In this document: positions 5,576-17,826 of the stretch, piece after piece | Numbering within the stretch: position 1 is the first letter of the stretch | How the letters are laid out: each line of letters starts with the position of its first letter | NCBI GenBank assembly: GCA_017449025.1 | Contig: JAFSKJ010000053.1 | Location: forward strand, 1-34,713 | Length of the DNA: 34,713 nucleotides | Reading direction: 5' to 3' | Origin: Prevotella sp. | GTDB taxonomy: Bacteria; Bacteroidota; Bacteroidia; Bacteroidales; Bacteroidaceae | Position numbers and translations under genes: made by a program | Notes under the pieces: generated by a model | Told to the model about the DNA's origin: nothing | Databases searched by the model: none | Seen by the model: the letters and a program-made list of their open reading frames with translations, nothing else

Positions 5576-7554
5576 TATTTCATAACAATCTTCTTGCCGT
5601 CCTTGAAGTAGACGCCGGGCTGTGTGGGAACGCCCTGACAGCCACGACCGTCCAGCGTATAGTAGGTGGCATGACCATATCCGGCCTTGACGGTGCTGAG
5701 AGCTGTGGGGACTGATACTGGAGTAATGGTTCCATCGGCGTTAATGGTGTAGTTTATATTATTGGCCATGGGCTTAGACTCTGAAAGTTTCACCTCAGCA
5801 GACCGCTCCTGTGTGTAACCGTCTACGTTGACCAATACATTGTAAGTTCCATAGGGCACGTTGTCAAACTTGTACGCACCACTGCCGTCGGTGTTGGTCT
5901 GGGCAACAATGTCACCGTCATGTTGCTTCAGATAAACGCTATAGGTGTTCGTTGCGTTGCTGGCCTTCGCCCTTACTTTTTTCAAACGAGCCTGTGCCAC
6001 ATTATCTTTAATGCTGACAGTGCCCCTAATGACACCTTTGCCAGTGAGCGGAGCGGGAGCCTCAACAACGTTAATGCTGATGGCCTTTGGGTTCCAATCT
6101 TCATCGTGTCCTGGTACGACTCGAATGGCATCTGTCCAAAGCAATGCCGAGGGATAGTAGGTAGCCATTGTGCTTTCCGTCTCGCGAGCCTTCACATAAT
6201 AGCCGTCGCCCAACGAGAAGAGTCCATCACCCTCTTCTATGGTCACGGCGTCGGTCTGACCGTCAATTGTTACAGAGCGCTTCACCACCAAATCGCCGTC
6301 GATATTGGGGCCTATGATGTCGATGGTTGTAGGCACAGAGGCTCCTGCACACTCTGCCTTCACCGTAAGTGGTGCCTGATAGCGCATACCTATCATGATA
6401 GGCTGCGCTTCGCGTATCCAGTACTCGGAAGTCTGTTCGCCGGTTTCAGTATTTTCATAAACATGATTATAGCAGAACACAAACTGATAGCCACCCCCTT
6501 TTACATTGAGAACGCCATAGCTCATATTCTCCATTTGCTCTTCGTTGAGGAGGAAAGCATACTGGCCAGGCTTTTTCTCGACGATGGTCCCGTCAATAGC
6601 TTCGCCCTCCGAGTAGATGTCTTGGGCATACACAAAAGTCTCGGCCGGGGTGGGTAGCACATAGTCGGTATTCAATAAAAATCCATCGCTGCCAAAGTAG
6701 CTGATAGACCCCTGCACAGGCACACGCACGGTGTCAGGATAGTACCAATAACATTTGAAACTGCTATGAATTTCGTCGCCAGAAATCTCAAGAACAAGTT
6801 CATACCCCACGTCGGCGAGTGTTGGGGTGTATGTAAATGCGTTGGCACCTGAAATTTTTGTCATTTGCCAGGTAATGGGATTGCGGCGGTACCACTGATA
6901 CACACAACAACCGTCGTCGCCGTCCTTGCCACATTTGTATGTGCCTGTAATGTTGCCCTTATCAGGATCGCTAACATTGACATAGAACCACGATTGAGTG
7001 TTCTGCTCCTGGCCCACAAGCGTAAACAATTGCCAGCCTTCAGATCCCGAGCCATTGAAGCTGGTGGGAATCTCCATCAGCTTGCTGGGGAAATTCACAG
7101 CCGTGACGTTCGATGTGCAGCCATTCTTCGGCCCGCCGTGCAAAACAAGCCTGCAATCGTAGTTGCCTATTGTGCTGGGTTGGAAATACAGGGAACCCGA
7201 CGTTGTTTTCTGTGGGTTTCCTTCGCTGTCGAGCTGTGTGCTCCACGAAGCGTCTTCCGCTCCTGCAGGGCGATACTCCAGTGTGTAATACTCGCCTTCT
7301 AAGTTTTCAAGTGAAGGCACTCCAAGCCACGCCTTACCACTGTAATGGTAGTTCCCGTGAAAAATATATCCGTCGGTGAAAATCGATATTACGTAGAGAC
7401 CGAGAAACTCTGTCTCTCCTATAGAACCCGTAGGGCAATTTACCTTGGGCAGCTCGCCCCTCTCACCTGGGTTAACGTTAATGAGTTCTGGTTGCGCTTT
7501 TGCCATTACAACGGTCATCAGCATCACAGAGAGGATAAATAATGCTTTTTTCAT
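5575..7554 (-). CDS. Large secreted protein with C-terminal sorting-like tail, function unknown
   Basis: The product has 659 residues, with a signal peptide at residues 1-20 (cut near AKA-QP). The N-terminal two thirds look like successive beta-rich or Ig-like modules (for example YQWYRR...ADVGYELVLEISGD around residues 220-260), but I recognise no named family there. Residues about 505-585 resemble a carboxypeptidase-regulatory-like domain (GVIRGTV...TDGSGAYKFDNVPYGTYNV). The end (residues about 625-659, YYTLDGRG...GVYFKDGKKIVMK) looks like a type IX-style sorting tail. It is probably exported to the surface. A weak promoter (TAACTTCG, one mismatch) lies at 7603-7610. The stop codon is inside the arm of repeat IR2. 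The gene lies downstream of the AraC-type regulator, on the same strand but beyond a terminator. Confidence 0.8.
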   Translation of the reverse strand: MKKALFILSVMLMTVVMAKAQPELINVNPGERGELPKVNCPTGSIGETEFLGLYVISIFTDGYIFHGNYHYSGKAWLGVPSLENLEGEYYTLEYRPAGAEDASWSTQLDSEGNPQKTTSGSLYFQPSTIGNYDCRLVLHGGPKNGCTSNVTAVNFPSKLMEIPTSFNGSGSEGWQLFTLVGQEQNTQSWFYVNVSDPDKGNITGTYKCGKDGDDGCCVYQWYRRNPITWQMTKISGANAFTYTPTLADVGYELVLEISGDEIHSSFKCYWYYPDTVRVPVQGSISYFGSDGFLLNTDYVLPTPAETFVYAQDIYSEGEAIDGTIVEKKPGQYAFLLNEEQMENMSYGVLNVKGGGYQFVFCYNHVYENTETGEQTSEYWIREAQPIMIGMRYQAPLTVKAECAGASVPTTIDIIGPNIDGDLVVKRSVTIDGQTDAVTIEEGDGLFSLGDGYYVKARETESTMATYYPSALLWTDAIRVVPGHDEDWNPKAISINVVEAPAPLTGKGVIRGTVSIKDNVAQARLKKVRAKASNATNTYSVYLKQHDGDIVAQTNTDGSGAYKFDNVPYGTYNVLVNVDGYTQERSAEVKLSESKPMANNINYTINADGTITPVSVPTALSTVKAGYGHATYYTLDGRGCQGVPTQPGVYFKDGKKIVMK

Positions 7555-7644
7555 AATTGCAGTACGTAGTTAAATTGTTGATATTGATAATGTAATCTGG
7601 CGCGAAGTTAGTCAATAGTCCCAAGAAGGGGCTTACAAAATAAC

Positions 7645-7680
7645 AAAATCGACTAACAATTGTGATTTTGTTAGTCGATT
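7645..7680 (-). terminator. Rho-independent terminator of the AraC-type regulator gene
   Basis: AATCGACTAACAA and TTGTTAGTCGATT form a 13-bp perfect stem around an 8-base loop, about 25 bases beyond the stop codon at 7706. On the minus strand a T-rich tract follows. It separates this gene from the secreted-protein gene at 5575. Confidence 0.75.
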
Positions 7681-7705
7681 GTATGTGTTTGCCTAATGGC
7701 GGGTA

Positions 7706-9373
7706 TTATTTTTTTGCCATCCAACCCTTAGGGGTTATACCCGCAATGGCTTTGAATGTCCTGAAGAATGACATTTCTGTAGAGAAGCCCGATGCCATCC
7801 ATACCTCTGAGAGTTTCATGTCTTTGTTACGTTTAAGCAGCAGTTGGGCATGCTTCACGCGGTAACTGTTGACAAACTGCGAGAAGGAGCAACCGTATGC
7901 GCTCTTGATGCAGTTAGAGATGTAAGTACGGTTGGAGTTGAGTGCGTGGGCCACGTCCTGCACCTTCAGTTCTGCGTTCAGGTATGGCTTTTGTTCTTCC
8001 ATATAATGGCGGATGCGCTCCAAGAGTTCCTCGCTTTGGTCGTTTGGAAGACTGGCCGTCTGGTCGTTCTGGTAAATGCTTGTTGGTCGTTTGGACTTTG
8101 TGGAGAGCCGCAAGATTACGACAGCGGCAGCCAGCACTATAAGTACAACAGCTACGGCAAGCCAAAGCCACAGTGTCTGCCGGCTTTCCTGTGGTGCCGA
8201 TTTCTCCGTACCCACACGCAACAACAGCACAGTTGACGATGCGTCGAAGTTATTGTTGGGGGCCAAGATGCCACCCACCAGCACGAGGTCGCCATCAGCG
8301 GTCAGCACAGGCTGGTAGCGTCCAATGCTGTCTTGAGGCTCACTATATAATAAGGTAACTGGAGCGGGTGTCTTCAGATAGTCTATGGCAGCAACGTATA
8401 GTCGGTGGTCACCTTTGTCCTCGCCATAGCCAACGACATACGCCTTGTCCACGCGGCGGTCGACCATGATATAGGAGAACCAACAGATGCGTCCCCACTG
8501 ACTCTGCATAGGGATGGGACTGACAGTGGGCAGCAGCGAGAAGTCATCGCCCTTCACCCGTGCTATGGCCATGAGGCTGTCGCCGCGCATCACCTGTATC
8601 AGGTTAACATATTCGCCTTTCGTCTCATCACCTATAAAACATGAGCCATGATTTCCTATGTGGTTGTAGAAAGGTTGCCACGTCTCAAACAGCGTAACGG
8701 TGAACGGCTCGCCCTTCAAGCGATCGATGACTATGGTGTCGAAGGGTTCTGCACGGAAGTCGCGGCCGCTGAATATGATTGCGTTGTCAGGTGCCGTCCT
8801 AATGATATAAGGCAGGCTGCGGTGCTGTGACACAGGTTTCACAAACTTATCATTTCGGCTACCGTCAAACAATTCTATTCCATCATCCTGATACCAGTTG
8901 CCGCTTATGACGATGCTTCCGCTATCCAGCGGCAGGGCCTGGGCAAAGGCTCTCCTCTTGTCAAGACAGCCATAGCCCTTGAAACCATGGGTGGAATGAT
9001 TGTAAAGTTCAACGGTAAAAGTCTGGCCTATGCCCAGTTCCTTCTCATGTCCCCCAGCTAACAGCACTTCGCCATTTGCGGTTACAGCTACAGCCCCTTG
9101 GTCGTGGGGATAGGCCATCTGCATGAGATGCCACTCGCCGTTGCTGAAATATTCGGCTGTAGCTGTGGGAACAAAGCCGTTGGTATGGCCACCCGCCGCC
9201 ACGATCTCGCCATTGATGCAAAACACAGAATGTCCGATGCGCGGGATGTTGAGGTTGGGTAGCCGTTGAACCTCCATCTTTACCATCGGACACGACTGCT
9301 GTGCCCTGACAGTGGAAAGCATCGTTGTCAGCCATAGCAATATAGATAGTAGAAGAATTGTTCTGCGTTTCAT
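7706..9373 (-). CDS. Membrane-spanning one-component regulator: beta-propeller sensor, TM helix, AraC-type HTH
   Basis: From the ATG at 9373 the product has 555 residues. An N-terminal signal/anchor (MKRRTILLLSILLWL) is followed by about 370 residues with kelch-like repeats (IPRIGHSV...GEIVAAGGHT, GEVLLAGGHEKE, DGDLVLVGG). Residues about 400-421 form a TM helix (LWLWLAVAVVLIVLAAAVVI). Residues about 460-553 are an AraC HTH pair (VQDVAHALNSNRTYISNCI and SEVWMASGFSTEMSFFRTFK). The propeller should sit in the periplasm and the DNA-binding domain in the cytoplasm. The longer ORF beginning at 9454 is rejected because its start lies in the promoter; an ATG two codons upstream (9379) is a possible alternative. 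A likely target is the downstream secreted gene or a glycan locus elsewhere (inference). Confidence 0.85.
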   Translation of the reverse strand: MKRRTILLLSILLWLTTMLSTVRAQQSCPMVKMEVQRLPNLNIPRIGHSVFCINGEIVAAGGHTNGFVPTATAEYFSNGEWHLMQMAYPHDQGAVAVTANGEVLLAGGHEKELGIGQTFTVELYNHSTHGFKGYGCLDKRRAFAQALPLDSGSIVISGNWYQDDGIELFDGSRNDKFVKPVSQHRSLPYIIRTAPDNAIIFSGRDFRAEPFDTIVIDRLKGEPFTVTLFETWQPFYNHIGNHGSCFIGDETKGEYVNLIQVMRGDSLMAIARVKGDDFSLLPTVSPIPMQSQWGRICWFSYIMVDRRVDKAYVVGYGEDKGDHRLYVAAIDYLKTPAPVTLLYSEPQDSIGRYQPVLTADGDLVLVGGILAPNNNFDASSTVLLLRVGTEKSAPQESRQTLWLWLAVAVVLIVLAAAVVILRLSTKSKRPTSIYQNDQTASLPNDQSEELLERIRHYMEEQKPYLNAELKVQDVAHALNSNRTYISNCIKSAYGCSFSQFVNSYRVKHAQLLLKRNKDMKLSEVWMASGFSTEMSFFRTFKAIAGITPKGWMAKK

Positions 9374-9451
9374 ATCCATTACCCGAAGCATGACAACGAT
9401 TTTCCATAAACACATCGTCCTGCTTCGCCTCAACATGTAAGATAACCGGTG

Positions 9452-9483
9452 CAAAAGTAATCATTTTCTCTATACAAGCCAAA
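9452..9483 (-). promoter_or_regulatory. Promoter of the AraC-type regulator
   Basis: On the minus strand TTTG (9483-9480) and TACTTTTG (9459-9452) are 20 bases apart, a perfect Bacteroidetes match. Transcription should start near 9445, which excludes the ORF start at 9454. Confidence 0.75.
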
Positions 9484-9522
9484 TGATTCGCATATTATTT
9501 TTTCCATTTCCCATTTATTTCG

Positions 9523-9530
9523 TATCTTTG
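9523..9530 (+). promoter_or_regulatory. Promoter of the HsdR-N-like gene
   Basis: TATCTTTG is a perfect TAnnTTTG element, 28 bases before the ATG. A T-run stands at the -33 position. It is divergent from the regulator promoter at 9452-9483. Confidence 0.65.
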
Positions 9531-9558
9531 CACCATAATTGCTTTAGAAACGAAAGAC

Positions 9559-10035
9559 ATGCTACAGCCACTACACACTCCCGAACTATGCCAGCTCAAC
9601 CTGCCACCTTTCGACGTCAGGATAGCCGACCGCAACGGCAAGGCCGCTGTTTTCGATTTCCTGCGCCGCAAATATGTGGCACTTACTCCAGAGGAATGGG
9701 TACGCCAGCACTTTGTACACTTCCTTGTGGAGCATAAAGGCTATCCCAAGGGACTGCTCGTCAACGAGCAGGAACTGCGGCTGGGGCAGAAGCGCATGCG
9801 CTGCGACACCATATTATATAATAAGGTGATGCAGCCCCAGATGATTATCGAGTACAAAGCGCCCACCACCCGCATACAGCAGGCCACGTTCGACCAGATA
9901 AGTGCCTACAACCTGTTGCTGCGCGTGGACTATCTTATAGTTTCAAACGGCCTGCACCACTACTGCTGCCGCATGGACTATGACAGCAAGCAATATTCTT
10001 TCCTCAACGACATTCCCGACTACGGAAATCTGTGA
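9559..10035 (+). CDS. Solo HsdR N-terminal-domain protein (PD-(D/E)XK fold)
   Basis: The product has 158 residues and looks like the stand-alone HSDR_N_2 family (type I restriction enzyme R-subunit N-terminal domain) common in Bacteroidetes. The nuclease-type motif is visible: D83 (RCDTILYN), then E98-Y-K100 (MIIEYKAP) and Q113 (FDQISAYN). There is no helicase domain and no hsdM or hsdS nearby, so it is not a complete restriction system. Its cellular role is unknown; a DNA-repair or housekeeping role is a guess. It has its own promoter and precedes the tonB operon, which also has its own promoter. Confidence 0.85.
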   Translation: MLQPLHTPELCQLNLPPFDVRIADRNGKAAVFDFLRRKYVALTPEEWVRQHFVHFLVEHKGYPKGLLVNEQELRLGQKRMRCDTILYNKVMQPQMIIEYKAPTTRIQQATFDQISAYNLLLRVDYLIVSNGLHHYCCRMDYDSKQYSFLNDIPDYGNL

Positions 10036-10083
10036 GGGAAATGTGCGGTTGAGACGATAATGTAAGATTTATCTCACAATAAG

Positions 10084-10114
10084 TTGCAGATATGAAAAAA
10101 AAGAGGTAATTTTG
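10084..10114 (+). promoter_or_regulatory. Promoter of the tonB-prenyl synthase-tatD operon
   Basis: TTG at 10084-10086 and TAATTTTG at 10107-10114 are 20 bases apart. The TTG that could be read as an early start codon (10112) is part of this promoter, so translation begins at 10166. Confidence 0.7.
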
Positions 10115-10165
10115 CAGTCGAAAACCCATCAACAAAGGAACAGGACAGACCAGCCGACATCTGCT

Positions 10166-10864
10166 ATGGAAGAGAAGAAGAGTGGGAGAGCCGATTTGGA
10201 GCATGGCCGCCTTCAGGCGTTCCTGTTAGGAACGATAGTGGCGCTGGCCTGCCTGTTTGTGGCCCTTGAATATTCGTATGATGACGACGACTACGATGCC
10301 GACCTTGATGAGCTCGAGGCCATGCTTGACGGCATTGAGCTTTCGGCCCTGAAGATGCCGGAGGAAATGGTACCGCTGCCAACGCCCAAGAAGCCGGAGG
10401 TGCCCACGCGCCTTAACATTGTGGACAACGACAGTGAGACCACTCCGCCGGAGGAAGCCCAAGAGCAGCCCGACGACGGGCTGCAGGACGACACCGCCAC
10501 AGAGCAAGAGGACGACGAGAAGATGGTGGCCACCAACGACGATGGCGACGTGCTTGACATGGCAGAGGTGGAAGACCTGCCGGAGTTTCCCGGAGGCGCC
10601 ATCGAGCTACTGCGGTGGCTAACACGAAACCTCAACTATCCGCAGGCCGCAATGCAGCAGAAGATACAGGGCAGGGTGCTGGCACAGTTCATAGTGGACA
10701 CCGACGGCAGTGTGCACGACATTCAAATTGTGCAGAAGCTGAATCCCCTCTGCGACCGTGAGGCGCTGCGCGTGTTGCGCATGATGCCGGCATGGAAGGC
10801 TGGTAGGCAACACGACAAGCCCTGCCGCACCATGGTCTGCATACCCATTGTTTTCAAATTATAA
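10166..10864 (+). CDS. tonB: TonB-family energy transducer
   Basis: The product has 232 residues from the ATG at 10166. A short cytoplasmic head (MEEKKSGRADLEHGR) leads to a TM helix at residues about 17-36. A long acidic and proline-containing periplasmic linker follows (residues 38-135). The C-terminal TonB domain is at about 138-232 (PEFPGGAIELL, YPQAAMQQKIQGRV, VDTDGSVHDI, PAWKAGRQ). It should couple the ExbB/ExbD proton channel to outer-membrane receptors such as the barrel protein at 32629. The linker is strongly acidic rather than the Pro-Lys type of Proteobacteria, as in many Bacteroidetes TonB paralogues. It is the first gene of an operon; the prenyl synthase starts 12 bases after its stop. 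Confidence 0.9.
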   Translation: MEEKKSGRADLEHGRLQAFLLGTIVALACLFVALEYSYDDDDYDADLDELEAMLDGIELSALKMPEEMVPLPTPKKPEVPTRLNIVDNDSETTPPEEAQEQPDDGLQDDTATEQEDDEKMVATNDDGDVLDMAEVEDLPEFPGGAIELLRWLTRNLNYPQAAMQQKIQGRVLAQFIVDTDGSVHDIQIVQKLNPLCDREALRVLRMMPAWKAGRQHDKPCRTMVCIPIVFKL

Positions 10865-10876
10865 AAGAAAGAAGAT

Positions 10877-11851
10877 ATGTACAACTCCGACGAACTACTA
10901 AGCATGGTTAACGACAGTCTGGCCAACCTGCCGTACACCCGCAAGCCCCAGTCGCTTTACGACCCGATTGCCTACGTGCTGTCTATGGGGGGCAAACGCA
11001 TAAGGCCCGTGCTGATGCTACTGACCTACAACATCTACCGCAACGACCCTGAGCGCATAATGATGCAGGCCATAGGCTTGGAGACCTACCACAACTACAC
11101 GCTGCTGCACGACGACCTGATGGACAATGCCGACGTTAGGCGCGGCCACCAGACGGTGCACAAGCGGTGGGACGCCAACACGGCAATACTCTCCGGCGAC
11201 TCCATGCTGGTGCTGGCATACCAGCGCATGCAACAGTGCAGCGAGCGCCAACTCAAGGTGGTACTTGACCTGTACACCGAGACTGCCTTGGAAATTGGTG
11301 AGGGACAGCAATACGACATGGACTTCGAGCATCGCAACGACGTGACTGAAGAGGAATACATCGAGATGATACGCCTGAAGACGAGCGTGTTGCTGGCATG
11401 TGCGGTCAAACTTGGAGCACTGCTGGCCGACGCCCCCTATAAAGACACCGAGCTGCTGTACAGCTTCGGCGAGCAACTGGGGCTGGCATTCCAGCTACAG
11501 GACGACCTGCTCGACGTCTACGGCAACCCGGAGATTTTCGGGAAGGCCATAGGTGGCGACATCATCTCGAACAAGAAGACCTATATGCTCATCAATGCCA
11601 TTAACCGCTCCGAGGGACACCAGCGCGAGGAGCTTATGCGATGGATAAACGCCACCGACTTCGACCGCGAGGAAAAGGTGAAGGCAGTGACGAGAATCTA
11701 CGACGAATTAGGCATACGCCAGCTGTGCGAGAGGAAAATCAACTTCTACTTCGACGAATGTCGCAAGTATCTGTCAAAGGTCAGCGTGGCAGAAGAGCGC
11801 AAGCAGCAGCTGTTAGACTACACCTACGAGTTGATGAGGCGCAAGAAATGA
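10877..11851 (+). CDS. Short-chain polyprenyl (farnesyl/geranylgeranyl) diphosphate synthase
   Basis: The product has 324 residues and belongs to the trans-isoprenyl diphosphate synthase family. The IPP-binding motif GGKRIRP is at 38-44, the first Asp-rich motif DDLMD at 79-83 and the second DDLLD at 209-213. Residue 74, five before the first Asp motif, is Tyr; an aromatic residue there limits chain length in this family, so C15-C20 products are expected. The product feeds quinone side chains and undecaprenyl carrier synthesis. It overlaps tatD by ATGA, so the two are translationally coupled. Confidence 0.92.
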   Translation: MYNSDELLSMVNDSLANLPYTRKPQSLYDPIAYVLSMGGKRIRPVLMLLTYNIYRNDPERIMMQAIGLETYHNYTLLHDDLMDNADVRRGHQTVHKRWDANTAILSGDSMLVLAYQRMQQCSERQLKVVLDLYTETALEIGEGQQYDMDFEHRNDVTEEEYIEMIRLKTSVLLACAVKLGALLADAPYKDTELLYSFGEQLGLAFQLQDDLLDVYGNPEIFGKAIGGDIISNKKTYMLINAINRSEGHQREELMRWINATDFDREEKVKAVTRIYDELGIRQLCERKINFYFDECRKYLSKVSVAEERKQQLLDYTYELMRRKK

Positions 11852-12681
11852 AGTTCATCGACACACATTGCCATATTGACGGCGAGGAGTTCGCCGACGA
11901 CCGTGAAATGGTCATCAGACGTGCCCGTGAGGCTGGTGTCTGCCGTGTGCTCGTGCCAGCCATCGACTTCAACACGTCGCTGCGCATACTGGAGCTGTGT
12001 GCCCAGCATCCCCACTTCCTTAGCCCCATGGCAGGCTTGCATCCCGAGGAGGTGCGCGCCGACTGGCAACAACAGACAGAGGCCATTCGCAGGCTGTTGC
12101 CACAGCTTATAGAGGCAGGCGGAGTGGCCATCGGCGAGGTAGGGCTTGACTACTACTGGAGCCGTGAGTTTGAGCATGAGCAGCAGGAAGCCTTCGAGTG
12201 CCAGGTAAAGTGGTCGGTGGAGACGCGCCTGCCGCTGATGATCCACTGCCGCAAGGCACAGAACGAGATGGTGGCCATACTGCGGCGCTACGAGCGTGAG
12301 CTGCCGGGCGGAGTGTTCCACTGCTTCACGGGAAATGCCCATGAAGCCGAAGAGTTGCTGCGTTTCGAGCGGTTCATGCTGGGTATAGGCGGAGTGCTGA
12401 CGTTCAAGAAGTCGAACCTGCCAGCCACGCTTGCCGAGGCCGTACCACTCGACCGAATAGTGCTCGAGACCGATGCCCCATACATGGCTCCCGTGCCTCA
12501 CCGCGGACAGCGCAACGAGCCAGCCTTCGTTGCCGAGGTGCTGCACAGGTTGGAGCAGGTTTACAACATAGGCGCCGACGACATTGCCCAGCGCACCACC
12601 GCCAATGCCACCAAAGTGTTAGCACCCCTCCGTCCCCCCATGGGGGAGGAACTTGGCCAAATAGAACAATTGAATAAGTGA
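11848..12681 (+). CDS. tatD: TatD-family metal-dependent DNase/hydrolase
   Basis: The product has 277 residues from the ATG at 11848, whose bases overlap the TGA of the preceding gene. The TIM-barrel metal ligands are all present: H7 and H9 (DTHCHID), E97 (GEVGLDYY), H133 (MIHCRKA), H158 (FHCFTG) and D209 (ETDAPY). TatD enzymes act as 3'-5' exonucleases in DNA repair or degradation. The last about 18 residues (after NATKVLA) run into a palindromic GC-rich stretch containing CCCCCCATGGGGG and look like an extension beyond the normal family end. A 68-bp MITE follows 13 bases after the stop. Confidence 0.93.
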   Translation: MKFIDTHCHIDGEEFADDREMVIRRAREAGVCRVLVPAIDFNTSLRILELCAQHPHFLSPMAGLHPEEVRADWQQQTEAIRRLLPQLIEAGGVAIGEVGLDYYWSREFEHEQQEAFECQVKWSVETRLPLMIHCRKAQNEMVAILRRYERELPGGVFHCFTGNAHEAEELLRFERFMLGIGGVLTFKKSNLPATLAEAVPLDRIVLETDAPYMAPVPHRGQRNEPAFVAEVLHRLEQVYNIGADDIAQRTTANATKVLAPLRPPMGEELGQIEQLNK

Positions 12682-12694
12682 ACATCTATTAGTT

Positions 12695-12762
12695 GTAGGG
12701 ACTTACTTTATGTATGTCCGATTCTATGCGGTTTTGCGGACATACATAAAGTAAGTCCCTAC
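12695..12762 (+). mobile_element. 68-bp MITE-like inverted repeat, copy C
   Basis: Perfect 26-bp arms at 12695-12720 and 12737-12762 surround the loop ATTCTATGCGGTTTTG, which differs from copy A at one base. It sits alone, with no R2 or R1 sequence, between tatD and the beta-galactosidase gene. It therefore appears to be an independent unit rather than part of R2. Confidence 0.8.
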
Positions 12763-12791
12763 AAAAAAAGAATTTATATAAAATACCATAA

Positions 12792-16918
<4,127 letters not shown>

Positions 16919-16983
16919 ACCAAAGCCTTTGGCAACAAAAAAGCACAAAAAACTGCATTTTTATATATTTTAGCACTTCTCGC

Positions 16984-17014
16984 TTGTTTCATATCTTATT
17001 ATTTACTACCTTTG
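16984..17014 (+). promoter_or_regulatory. Promoter of the small secreted protein gene
   Basis: TTG (16984-16986) and TACCTTTG (17007-17014) are 20 bases apart. The predicted leader is about 60 bases and A-rich. Confidence 0.75.
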
Positions 17015-17082
17015 CCGCAGAAAAAAGAATTATTGCAGCCCAGCGCAAAAGGACTGTTAACAAGTAAACAAAAGAGAAAAAG

Positions 17083-17553
17083 ATGAAAAAGATAGCAACA
17101 ATGGCTTTCATGGCCGTGGCTCTGTTCTTTGGAGCATCTACCGCACAGGCAGGCAACGAGACCGACACGCTCTACATAAAGGTGAATGCCCAGCAGGAGC
17201 CTGTCAACTACGTCAACTCCACCGTTGAAGAGCTTAAGGCAGCCGTAGGCGAGTTAGAGACAATACTTGAGACCGACGACTTCCAGCTCTATCAGTGTGG
17301 CGACTATTCATTCAAGGTTCAGGACGGAATAGTAGTTACACAGAGCATACAGATAGAGGATGCCAACGACACAAAGGTTACGTACAACAAGATTCTGAAC
17401 GCACTGCAGAAGACTAAGTTCATAAAGGACACCCACAACACTGGCGGCAACAACTTCCAGTACAGCAACTTCCAGGTGCAGTTCGACGACTTCCAAGGAT
17501 ACTCAAAGCTCACCTACTCCGTGCTCCCCGAGAACAACCTTACCGAATATTAA
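17083..17553 (+). CDS. Small secreted protein, unknown function
   Basis: The product has 156 residues with a clear signal peptide (MKKIATMAFMAVALFFGAST, cleavage near AQA-GN). The mature part is acidic and mixed alpha/beta, with no Cys pair, TM helix or catalytic motif that I recognise. It stands alone: its own perfect promoter lies upstream and a strong terminator follows. That arrangement suggests an independently regulated, possibly abundant periplasmic or secreted protein. Confidence 0.8.
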   Translation: MKKIATMAFMAVALFFGASTAQAGNETDTLYIKVNAQQEPVNYVNSTVEELKAAVGELETILETDDFQLYQCGDYSFKVQDGIVVTQSIQIEDANDTKVTYNKILNALQKTKFIKDTHNTGGNNFQYSNFQVQFDDFQGYSKLTYSVLPENNLTEY

Positions 17554-17591
17554 TAGCAGCTGATGCAAAAACCATCATAGCTAACCGCATA

Positions 17592-17621
17592 GAGGCACCG
17601 CTTTCCGCGGTGCCTCTTTTT
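17592..17621 (+). terminator. Rho-independent terminator
   Basis: GAGGCACCGC and GCGGTGCCTC form a perfect 10-bp stem with a 5-base loop, followed by TTTTT. It lies 38 bases after the stop of the small secreted protein gene. Confidence 0.9.
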
Positions 17622-17742
17622 ATAGTCCGCGCAGATCCGCAATCATCTCATCGGCAATATAGCTGTCGCTGAAGAAGAAGAGCATGGTGACAGCGGCATG
17701 CAGGCCGTTGCAGGGCTTGGAGTGACACTTATCAGGAATCAT
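17620..17742 (-). other. Possible 40-residue ORF or gene-end fragment
   Basis: A minus-strand frame encodes 40 residues (MIPDKCHSKPCNGLHAAVTM then LFFFSDSYIADEMIADLRGL). The composition is protein-like, and the stop abuts the terminator. The ATG lies at the edge of the GTGCCACTTTA palindromes, which suggests the tail of a gene whose 5' part was lost. No family recognised. Confidence 0.3.
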
Positions 17743-17814
17743 GTGCCACTTTACGACCGTAAAGTGGCACTTTTCTGAAATTAAGTGCCACTCTACGGAG
17801 CTAAAGTGGCACTT
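17743..17814. repeat. Two hairpins built from the GTGCCACTTTA palindrome
   Basis: GTGCCACTTTACG and CGTAAAGTGGCAC (17743-17770) form a 13-bp perfect stem with a 2-base gap. A second, imperfect copy of the same palindrome spans 17783-17814. The word is the same as in the triplicate at 5392-5448. It lies 13 bases beyond the stop of the DUF4861 gene and could help end minus-strand transcription. Confidence 0.7.
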
Positions 17815-17826
17815 TTTTGAAAAGCC

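Noticed and set aside
9374-9454. N-terminal extension of the AraC-type regulator
   Set aside because: The -7 element at 9452-9459 covers this start; a signal-type N-terminus begins at 9373.
9559-10035. Restriction-modification or other defence system
   Set aside because: Only a solo HsdR-N domain protein; no methylase, specificity subunit or helicase adjacent.
10112-10165. TTG start for TonB
   Set aside because: The TTG is the end of the TAATTTTG promoter box; ATG at 10166 gives a normal TonB N-terminus.
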